A stretch of 13,329 nucleotides of DNA, from the NCBI GenBank assembly GCA_964604045.1, contig CAZRXM010000028.1:1-13329 (forward strand), read 5' to 3'. The notes below the pieces were generated by a model, which saw nothing but the letters and a program-made list of their open reading frames with translations, made no database searches and was not told the origin of the DNA. This document shows, in pieces, positions 1 to 5,196 of this stretch; the first letter of the stretch is position 1, and each line of letters starts with the position of its first letter. This stretch comes from DRVP01 sp964604045. GTDB taxonomy: Archaea; Thermoproteota; Bathyarchaeia; Bathyarchaeales; Bathycorpusculaceae. The position numbers were made by a program, and so were the translations under genes.

Positions 1-181
1 ACATTGAAACCAAGGCTGCCAAGATCATGGAGATAGCTAAAGCCGAACCAGCATAACCAGCGGCAATTCCAACAACCATATATATTCCGGCGCCTATTAT
101 GGCGCCAACGCTTATGGCTGTGGCATCCCACAAGCCCAATGCGGGTTTAAGCCCCTGCCGCTTGGAATGATCTTCAGCCAA
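1..181 (-). CDS. APC-family amino-acid permease, N-terminal part (cut by window edge)
   Basis: Only the first 60 codons are in the window; the gene continues beyond base 1. They read MAEDHSKRQGLKPALGLWDA, then a hydrophobic helix containing SVGAIIGAGIYMVVG. The GLWDATAISVGAIIGAGI stretch is the typical first transmembrane helix of the amino acid-polyamine-organocation superfamily, in which the unwound GxG segment of TM1 contributes to substrate binding. A second hydrophobic stretch (AGSALAISMILAAL) follows. The start is TTG at 179-181, chosen because GGTG on the minus strand (189-192) lies 7 nt upstream and the cytosolic charged leader fits the family. The product is expected to import or exchange amino acids at the cell membrane. 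The substrate cannot be told from this fragment. Confidence 0.8.
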   Translation of the reverse strand, partial: MAEDHSKRQGLKPALGLWDATAISVGAIIGAGIYMVVGIAAGYAGSALAISMILAALVSM

Positions 182-188
182 ACTTTTG

Positions 189-224
189 CACCGTTTAGGA
201 TTTTAAGCGAAGGTTTTTAAACGG
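189..224 (-). promoter_or_regulatory. Probable promoter and RBS of the permease
   Basis: On the minus strand, 212-224 reads CCGTTTAAAAACC, a good archaeal TATA element, about 35-40 nt upstream of the TTG start. A GGTG Shine-Dalgarno-like core sits at 189-192. The call rests on spacing and composition only. Confidence 0.4.
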
Positions 225-296
225 TTTTCCATGTCATCAGAAGTCCGTGTTCAAAATTGGATTTTGCTTTAAATGTAGAGAAACCTTAGTTCCGGG

Positions 297-1079
297 TTAA
301 AATGTGAACTTTAATGTCGTTTTAAAGCTTCTTTCCTCACCGTAGGCAATTGACACTTGTTCGGTAAAATTTCCTTCATTAAGTATAAAGCTTAATTGTT
401 CAATTAGCGGCTCTTTTCTTGAGCAGAATATAACTTCACCTGTTGGGCTTTTCCAGATGGTTAATCCTCGTGTTTTTCCTTTATGAAGGAAATGAAGGAT
501 CAGCTCACCCCTCTCTATTTGTAGAAGGCTTGCAGTGTTTGGTCCCTCAATGACTGAGAAAAGGGTGTCTAAAGCATTTTCGAAGCTGCCTTCGCTGATT
601 AGAAGTTCCTCAAAAAGGTGCGGTATAACCTCCGAGTCTACAAGCTCAACTCTTTCAGATTCAAAAATATGTTTTCTGCTGAGTTGTTCTCTAATTGCCT
701 TGTAGTTTGCTATGTTACCGTTGTGGGCTGAAACTACTGTCAAGCCTGAAAAGCATCTTGCAACATATGGTTGGGCTGTCTCCCTAAAGTGGGCAGTTTT
801 CATAAACCATGGGCTTGGCAACCGTACATGCCCAATTAGGACGGATGCGGCGTCTAACATGCAAGTTTTAGCCAGATGTTCTGCTGGTGAACCATCAACT
901 TTTCCAACTTTTTCAAGTAAGACATTCCCAGAACTTGTGAGAACGGCTATTCCGGCGCCGTAGCCTCCAACTGGTTTGGGCTCGTTTGGGTATTGATGCT
1001 TTTCAAGCTTTTGAAGAACCTTTAGGGCGTGTGCCACTTCCATGGGTTTTTTCAATATGTAACCGAATATGCCGCACAT
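297..1079 (-). CDS. Stand-alone class II glutamine amidotransferase (Ntn-hydrolase) protein
   Basis: The 260-residue protein begins MCGIFGY, so Cys2 becomes the N-terminal nucleophile after Met removal, as in GlmS, PurF and GltB glutaminase domains. Other family marks are GHVRLPSP at 83-90 (the Arg that binds glutamine carboxylate), HNGNIANY at 119-126 (oxyanion Asn/Gly) and DSEV at 148-151 (Asp contacting glutamine). The residues needed to release ammonia from glutamine are therefore visible. No sugar-isomerase (SIS), phosphoribosyltransferase or asparagine-synthase domain follows; the protein ends soon after the glutaminase core, so the acceptor is unknown. It lies 14 nt downstream of the 1094-1597 gene on the same strand and is probably cotranscribed. 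It could be the amidotransferase subunit of an enzyme whose synthase is encoded elsewhere, or a glutaminase-like protein of another role. ATG is the only sensible start because Cys2 must follow it. Confidence 0.85.
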   Translation of the reverse strand: MCGIFGYILKKPMEVAHALKVLQKLEKHQYPNEPKPVGGYGAGIAVLTSSGNVLLEKVGKVDGSPAEHLAKTCMLDAASVLIGHVRLPSPWFMKTAHFRETAQPYVARCFSGLTVVSAHNGNIANYKAIREQLSRKHIFESERVELVDSEVIPHLFEELLISEGSFENALDTLFSVIEGPNTASLLQIERGELILHFLHKGKTRGLTIWKSPTGEVIFCSRKEPLIEQLSFILNEGNFTEQVSIAYGEERSFKTTLKFTF

Positions 1080-1093
1080 GCCTTTGCCCAGCC

Positions 1094-1597
1094 TTAAACT
1101 ATGTATTTCTGGTCTGTCTTTTCAAAGTCCTTAACTATTTTCATGATCCGTTTAGCGTGAAAAGCCTTGTCTAAGGGTATGCTCTTCAGTAAATCCCAAG
1201 GGCTGTTTTTGGCTATAGCTGTGGCTATGTTCTCTTCGCCGAAGCATTCCCTTGCCACATAATAAACCAGCTGCCTAACCTTCAATTCGGAAACATGCCC
1301 CAGAGCGTGGAGATACTTATGAAGAAGCAAATTATAGATTAAGGCGTTAACAACACGCTTCGAATTTGTGGAGGCTTCAACAGCTTTGACAAGGATGCGG
1401 TTCAAAATGATATCGTTGGTCCCGATGGGGTGGTAGGCGCCCAACTGTATAGGCAAATCATCTAAGAAAAGCATAATCCCAGCCCTCCTCTGGTTTAAAG
1501 CAAAGACAACAGTATCCTTAACAACCTCCCAAATTTCGCCATAGCTCGAAGCGTTCTTAAGTCTCAAACGATAATTCTTAGTGCGGTTCTCACCCAA
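1094..1597 (-). CDS. Hypothetical protein with degenerate metallopeptidase-like HKYLH motif
   Basis: The product is 167 residues, soluble, with no signal peptide. At 90-104 it reads LLLHKYLHALGHVSE, which looks like a gluzincin/metzincin-type helix (HExxHxxG), but Lys94 occupies the place of the catalytic Glu. His93, His97 and Gly100 are present, with His101 and Glu104 close by. From memory, archaeal proteins of similar size carry HEYxHxLG in this position, so this copy may be catalytically dead or use another residue. The rest is helical and basic. The start is TTG at 1595-1597, with GGAG at 1607-1610 (minus strand) upstream. It is the first gene of a two-gene unit with the glutamine amidotransferase. 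No function can be assigned; regulation or maturation of the neighbouring enzyme is only a guess. Confidence 0.72.
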   Translation of the reverse strand: MGENRTKNYRLRLKNASSYGEIWEVVKDTVVFALNQRRAGIMLFLDDLPIQLGAYHPIGTNDIILNRILVKAVEASTNSKRVVNALIYNLLLHKYLHALGHVSELKVRQLVYYVARECFGEENIATAIAKNSPWDLLKSIPLDKAFHAKRIMKIVKDFEKTDQKYIV

Positions 1598-1660
1598 AGA
1601 TTATCTCTCCATCATCCACCTTTGCAGTAGTTAGCAAAACATAAATAATTTCGGTTAAGC

Positions 1661-1699
1661 ATTATATATGTTGGACGATGAAAAAATTAAGGAAAGAGA
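1661..1699 (+). promoter_or_regulatory. TATA promoter of the broken methyltransferase gene
   Basis: ATTATATATG at 1661-1670 is a near-ideal archaeal TATA element. Its centre is about 34 nt before the ATG at 1700, implying a short or nearly absent leader. The promoter still looks intact although the gene behind it is not. Confidence 0.42.
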
Positions 1700-2095
1700 A
1701 TGACTATGATTTTAGATATTGGATGTGGTGGTAATCCACTTTTAAAGAGTGAAGTTATTCACGTGATTTGGGTGGCGTGCACCAGAGGTTAAATGTGATG
1801 CTCACCATTTACCTTTTAAAGATAATCGTTTCAAGATTGTTTATGCCAGCCATGTAATAGAACATTGCCTTGACCCTAAAAAGTTCTAGAGGAATTTAGG
1901 AGAGTTTCCTCAACAGTTGTAATAATCAAAGTAATTAATGCCAAAGTAGATTATACTTGTGAAACCCACTTTTACAGTTGGAATGAGGTTACGCTTGAGA
2001 ATTTTTTGAAGGCGTTCTTTAGGGAAGTGAATACTTATCACTCTGTCCGCGTTACTCCCCATAAAAATATCCTTCGCAAACTTCTAATTGGCTAA
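1700..2095 (+). pseudogene. Small class I SAM-dependent methyltransferase, disrupted by two frameshifts
   Basis: Three segments join into one protein of about 131 residues. Segment 1, from ATG 1700, reads MTMILDIGCGGNPLLKSEVI and holds the SAM-binding motif I (DIGCGG); its frame stops at TAA 1790. Segment 2, in the next frame from about 1767, reads EVKCDAHHLPFKDNRFKIVY then ASHVIEHCLDPKKF and stops at TAG 1887. It contains the acidic ribose-binding position, the LPF motif and the VIEH motif of Methyltransf_11 proteins. Segment 3 returns to the first frame at about 1883 (VLEEFRRVSSTVVIIKVINA) and ends at TAA 2093-2095. The two indels (about 1763-1769 and 1880-1886) cancel, so the tail is back in register. 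Similarity to the family is clear in all three parts. It is either a recent pseudogene or a gene with two sequencing errors. The substrate is unknown; even intact it would be a short member. Confidence 0.75.
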
Positions 2096-2284
2096 AAGTT
2101 TTTGCATTATTTGGTATTTTTGGAAAAATGAGTTAACTGCTGTTTGTTATAAATAAGTTTTAATCGAAGGGTTCAAGCGCGTTTGTTTATGCGCGGATGA
2201 AACAAATAGACACAAACGTATGCGAGCGAATCATGTTTTGTTATTAAGGAAAGATTTTTTAGGTTTTAGGCGGAAATATTTCAC
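2096..2284. other. AT-rich intergenic stretch without a protein gene
   Basis: I see no convincing coding sequence. A small hairpin can form from TTTGTTT (2182-2188) and AAACAAA (2200-2206) with an 11-nt loop, extendable by one G-U pair. A GCGC pair flanks and overlaps it. The segment probably contains the end of the upstream transcript and the promoter of the sRNA that follows. Confidence 0.4.
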
Positions 2285-2344
2285 GGTACGATGATGACAT
2301 CGAGGTACGCTGACTGGTGATTGTTTTTTCCGCTTCTGAGTCCA
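2285..2344 (+). ncRNA. Probable C/D box sRNA (2'-O-methylation guide)
   Basis: The order of boxes fits an archaeal C/D box sRNA. Box C is ATGATGA at 2291-2297. A 12-nt guide CATCGAGGTACG spans 2298-2309. Box D' is CTGA at 2310-2313. Box C' is a variant, TGGTGA at 2315-2320. A 15-nt second guide spans 2321-2335, and box D is CTGA at 2336-2339. The D' guide is complementary over ACCUCGAUG to the conserved peptidyl-transferase-centre segment of 23S rRNA. By the D+5 rule G2305 pairs with the base equivalent to E. coli C2498. Two further complementary bases lie inside box C. Such RNAs act with L7Ae, Nop5 and fibrillarin. Weak points are the very short D'-C' spacing, the imperfect C' box and a poor terminal stem. 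The ends are approximate. Confidence 0.62.
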
Positions 2345-2414
2345 AAACACTGAAACATGGGTACAACTATGAAAACGTTTTGAAGAGGATAAACTGGTAA
2401 AAAGATGGGTGGCT

Positions 2415-2636
2415 TTAGGTTTCTCTAGGACCTGTGATGTAAGCCCAAATGCTCACCAGAACAAGGGTCAAAACTGCTCCTGCAAACCCTGAAAGCATGT
2501 ATCGTGTCAATATGCCCAGCGATGGCAGCAATGCAATGAGCGCCGGGATAATGTAGGTGGCTGTTATGTCGGCTATGATGCCTGCGAAAAATCCTAGAAT
2601 TGCCACAAAGACGAAAACTTTTAGCCTTTCACCCAT
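2415..2636 (-). CDS. Small two-helix membrane protein, unknown function
   Basis: The 73-residue product has a short basic N-terminus (MGERLK) and two long hydrophobic segments, about 7-40 (broken by polar ADITATY) and 46-68, ending in GPRET. It has no motif I recognise. ATG 2636 is preceded by GGTGG on the minus strand at 4 nt. Farther upstream, CTTTTAAACC (about 2658-2667) could be a TATA element giving a very short leader. It stands alone, divergent from the cdv cluster, and shares that upstream region. Codon use and start signals look genuine, but with this length the call stays moderate. Confidence 0.6.
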   Translation of the reverse strand: MGERLKVFVFVAILGFFAGIIADITATYIIPALIALLPSLGILTRYMLSGFAGAVLTLVLVSIWAYITGPRET

Positions 2637-2766
2637 TTTTCCACCTAGCCTAAACTGGTTTAAAAGCCTCTTTTTAGTCTAACTTACAAGTTTCTGTCTA
2701 TCCCAGCGAAAACAGCAAGGAGTTCTTTTCACTTGGAAATTAAAGCTCAAAAAGATTTCAGTTTAC

Positions 2767-2789
2767 ATGTATATCTCTACGTATATATG
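2767..2789 (+). promoter_or_regulatory. Candidate TATA promoter of the cdv cluster
   Basis: Two overlapping TATA-like blocks, ATGTATATC (2767-2775) and GTATATATG (2781-2789), lie in the divergent region. Transcription would then start near 2797-2815. That is after the upstream GTG at 2789, which argues against that GTG as the start of the first cdv gene and leaves a leader of about 45-65 nt before TTG 2861. Confidence 0.45.
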
Positions 2790-2860
2790 TGGATGTTTCC
2801 AGCATATTAACAACGTATAAGATTGTTCTAACCCTTAAGCCTCTTCCGGAGGAATCTGAA

Positions 2861-3523
2861 TTGTCAGAAAAGTTTAGTAAACGATGGGATGATAGACGCG
2901 ACGAGCAACCGCTAACGGAGCGCATAAGGGAGGCTGTTAGGCCTCCGGGTCCGTTGAAGCCTAGACTTGACATGGCCATACGCCGCCTGGAACTGCAGAT
3001 TCAGAAGCTTGATCAAGCTGGTGAAAGGTTCAGCCAACGGGACAAGTCCATATTCGCCAGAATCGTGGACGCTTATACGAAACATGACATGGCAAGGGCC
3101 AACGTTTTTGCCAACGAGCTAGCTGAGATAAGGAAAATGGAAAAGATGATTATGCAGGCTAGACTTGCCCTTGAACAGATAGTCTTAAGGTTACGGACAG
3201 TTTCAGAGCTTGGAGACGTTGTTTCAACCCTTGGTCCAGCAATCAGCGTGTTGAGAGCCGTGAAAACTGGAATGGCTAACATTTTCCCAGAAGCCGAAAG
3301 GGAGCTAGGGTTTATAGGAAATCTGCTCAGCGGAATAATAGTCGAGGCTGGGCAAACCACGGGCTTATCCATAAACTTTGAGGCAGCCAACGAAGATGCC
3401 CAGAAAATCCTCACAGAAGCAGCAGCTGTCGCCGAGCAGAGAATAAAAGAGAAGTTCCCAGAGCTACCAGCAGGAATACCGCAAATGCCTCTGCCGGAGA
3501 AAACACCAACCGAAACTTCATAA
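2861..3523 (+). CDS. ESCRT-III-like cell-division protein, CdvB1/CdvB2 type (no winged helix)
   Basis: This is an archaeal Snf7/ESCRT-III homolog that should polymerise on the membrane at midcell during constriction. From TTG 2861 the protein is 220 residues and starts MSEKFSKRWDDRRDEQPL, like known CdvB proteins. The ESCRT-III core follows: basic helix 1 (about 30-55, PLKPRLDMAIRRLELQIQKL), helix 2 with RANVFANELAEIRKM (about 79-93), and helices 3-5. The ILTEAAAVAEQRIKEKFPEL segment near the C-terminus closely resembles Sulfolobus CdvB1/B2. The tail FPELPAGIPQMPLP is a MIM2-like proline motif for the CdvC MIT domain. There is no C-terminal winged helix, so it is not the CdvA-recruited paralog. 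The start rests on GGAGG at 2848-2852, 8 nt upstream; the frame stays open to GTG 2789, but those 24 residues match nothing in the family. The cdvA gene follows after 15 nt. Confidence 0.9.
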   Translation: MSEKFSKRWDDRRDEQPLTERIREAVRPPGPLKPRLDMAIRRLELQIQKLDQAGERFSQRDKSIFARIVDAYTKHDMARANVFANELAEIRKMEKMIMQARLALEQIVLRLRTVSELGDVVSTLGPAISVLRAVKTGMANIFPEAERELGFIGNLLSGIIVEAGQTTGLSINFEAANEDAQKILTEAAAVAEQRIKEKFPELPAGIPQMPLPEKTPTETS

Positions 3524-3525
3524 AA

Positions 3526-3538
3526 GGAGGGAATGTGC
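3526..3538 (+). promoter_or_regulatory. RBS deciding the cdvA start
   Basis: GGAGGG at 3526-3531 lies only 1 nt before ATG 3533 but 7 nt before ATG 3539, so the second ATG (MSHDSN) is the likely start of cdvA. Confidence 0.7.
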
Positions 3539-4261
3539 ATGTCCCACGACTCCAACATTTTTTTATCCATCGGAAAACCAGTTAAAGACGAGTATGGTCA
3601 AATAATCGGAGAAGTCGTTTCCTTCGCTGTTAAGCCCAACGGCAACGTTGAACAAGTTTACATAAGACGTAGCGATGGAACCTTTGCCAAATATCCAGCT
3701 GCAAACATAACCTTTAATGGATCAGAAGTCGTTTACGTTTCAAACATAAAAACTGAAACAAACGCCTTCTGCAATCAAATACCCCTAATCTGGCGCAAAG
3801 ACCAAGCCTTGAAAGAGCTTTACGAGAAGAAGAAAATATCGCCGGAAATCTACGAAGACCTACATAACAGCTTTGAAGGCGCCCTAAACCAGTTGAAAAC
3901 AGAAGCCCAAGCCCTCTTGGAAAAAATTGACGGGGAAATTGAGAGGTGTAATAAGGAAATTAAAGAGTTGAATTACGCACTGGTTCACTTGGAAGTTGAG
4001 CATGAAATTGGGGAAGTGAACGATACATCCTATCAAGCCGCGTTTACAGCCATACAGGAGTGCTTAAAGAGGGCTAGTTTGGAAAAGGCTGACCTTGAAG
4101 GTTTAAGGAGCAAGCTTTCAAACATCCTCTTGGGCGAAACCATCCATGAACCTTCTCGAAGGGAAGTGGCTGTAACTTCGACGGCGGCTTCTATACCTAC
4201 AAGTCTACCAGAACCCCCCGTTATAGTTTACGTGAAAGAAGCAGGTGAATCAAGCCTTTAG
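3539..4261 (+). CDS. cdvA: CdvA, PRC-barrel/coiled-coil cell-division protein
   Basis: CdvA is the archaeal membrane-associated protein that marks the division site and recruits CdvB. The 240-residue product shows the three expected parts. A PRC-barrel lies at about 6-69 (FLSIGKPVKDEYGQIIGEVV; YIRRSDGTFAKYPAANITF). A long heptad-rich coiled coil spans about 78-198 (IDGEIERCNKEIKEL; KADLEGLRSKL). A flexible Ser/Thr/Pro linker leads to a C-terminal strand PEPPVIVYVKEAG (about 224-236). That last strand is where Sulfolobus CdvA carries the E3B peptide, which adds a beta strand to the broken winged helix of CdvB. The cdvB two genes downstream of the cluster start encodes just such a domain. The length fits the family. 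There is no transmembrane segment, so membrane attachment would be peripheral. The stop is TAG 4259-4261. Confidence 0.92.
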   Translation: MSHDSNIFLSIGKPVKDEYGQIIGEVVSFAVKPNGNVEQVYIRRSDGTFAKYPAANITFNGSEVVYVSNIKTETNAFCNQIPLIWRKDQALKELYEKKKISPEIYEDLHNSFEGALNQLKTEAQALLEKIDGEIERCNKEIKELNYALVHLEVEHEIGEVNDTSYQAAFTAIQECLKRASLEKADLEGLRSKLSNILLGETIHEPSRREVAVTSTAASIPTSLPEPPVIVYVKEAGESSL

Positions 4262-4280
4262 GCTTAAAGGCGTAGCGGGC

Positions 4281-4350
4281 GGAGGGAGCTGAAATCAAAA
4301 ACCCTTTTTCACAATCCCCTCCACCACTGCGAGAGGTAATCACCCAGTCA
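4281..4350 (+). promoter_or_regulatory. cdvB: RBS and in-frame 5' extension of cdvB without a standard start codon
   Basis: GGAGGG at 4281-4286 is a strong ribosome-binding site. Seven nt after it, in the cdvB frame, stands ATC (4294-4296), not ATG, GTG or TTG. The frame is open from after TAG 4273-4275 to ATG 4351 and reads IKNPFSQSPPPLREVITQS before that ATG. PLREVITQSMYKL aligns with PLKPRLDMAIRRL of the ESCRT-III paralog, so the reading looks coding. The ATG at 4351 has only GAGGT 13 nt upstream. Confidence 0.55.
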
Positions 4351-5190
4351 ATGTACAAGCTTAGAGTGCAGCAGCAGAAAGTTGTCCAAGCTTCTTTGAG
4401 GCTTAAGGAAAGGGACAAAATTCTTTTTCAGACGTGCATAAATGCTTTGAAAGCCAATAACCGTGAAAGGGCCGTTATATGCGCCAACGAGTTGGCTGAA
4501 GTCCGCAAACTAATAAACTTCCTGCAACAGGTGGAGCTCGCCCTTGAAAGGGTTATCCTCCGCCTTGAAACGGTTAGGGAGCTAAGCGACATAGTAATAG
4601 ACCTAAAACCCGTCCTAAAAACTCTACAGGGTGTTTCAAGGCAGCTTTCTGAAATATTGCCAGAAGTCTCTTCAGAAATAAGCGAAATCAACAACGTCAT
4701 AGGCGAAACAATCCACTCGACTAGGATGTCTGGCGTCGAAGTAATAATCCCTGTAGATAGAGTCACGCCTGCGGGAGAACAGATACTGAACGAGGTTGCG
4801 AGTTTTCTTGAGAGGAAAATTGAGGAAAAGCTTCCCGAACCGCCTGCTACGCATGAAGCTCCCACCATTGAGCAGGCAAGGACTGAAATCAAGCAAATGG
4901 TGGCTTTGGCTGCTTCCTGCTCCCAGTCTGTTAGCGGCGAAACCGTTGATGATGGTTGTTACCGCTCTAAAAACTTGATCTCTTTCAGGAAAGCCGAGAT
5001 ACAGGAGATTAGTCTCAAGGTTGGTGGTTCCTCCCTCGAAGAAGCCTTACTAGAGTATGTTAGGCGGAGCGGCGGTGAAATAGATTTGACCCGTTGCTCC
5101 CGGGACTTGGGGGCTTCCTACGAGGAGGTTGAGAAGGCACTGCGGAGTTTGGGGGCTAAAGGTAAGGTGAAGATTGAGGTTAGAAGGTGA
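4351..5190 (+). CDS. cdvB: CdvB, ESCRT-III protein with C-terminal winged helix
   Basis: From the first ATG the product is 279 residues. The ESCRT-III core occupies about 1-160, with ERAVICANELAEVRKL (39-54) matching RANVFANELAEIRKM of the first paralog. A MIM2-like motif KLPEPPA lies at 160-166, for binding the MIT domain of CdvC. After a linker, about 226-279 forms a winged-helix domain (SLEEALLEYVRRSGGEIDLT; DLGASYEEVEKALRSLGAKG). In Sulfolobus CdvB this is the broken winged helix bound by the CdvA E3B strand. This is thus the paralog recruited by CdvA. Helix 1 appears truncated at ATG 4351. Homology extends into the upstream codons, so translation may start at a non-standard codon near 4294, giving about 298 residues. 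The gap to cdvC is 6 nt, and AGGTGA at the cdvB end serves as its ribosome-binding site. Confidence 0.9.
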   Translation: MYKLRVQQQKVVQASLRLKERDKILFQTCINALKANNRERAVICANELAEVRKLINFLQQVELALERVILRLETVRELSDIVIDLKPVLKTLQGVSRQLSEILPEVSSEISEINNVIGETIHSTRMSGVEVIIPVDRVTPAGEQILNEVASFLERKIEEKLPEPPATHEAPTIEQARTEIKQMVALAASCSQSVSGETVDDGCYRSKNLISFRKAEIQEISLKVGGSSLEEALLEYVRRSGGEIDLTRCSRDLGASYEEVEKALRSLGAKGKVKIEVRR

Positions 5191-5196
5191 GCTGCC

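Noticed and set aside
2198..2248. Tiny open frame MKQIDTNVCERIMFCY
   Set aside because: It has 16 codons, no ribosome-binding site and no likeness to a known peptide; it lies in an AT-rich spacer.
3073..3570. Long minus-strand open frame opposite the first cdv gene
   Set aside because: It is low-complexity Ser/Ala-rich antisense of the ESCRT-III coding sequence, with no ribosome-binding site and no family resemblance.
4428..4892. Minus-strand open frame opposite cdvB
   Set aside because: Its Ser/Ile-rich composition is typical of antisense to helical, Glu-rich coding sequence; the plus-strand gene is certain.
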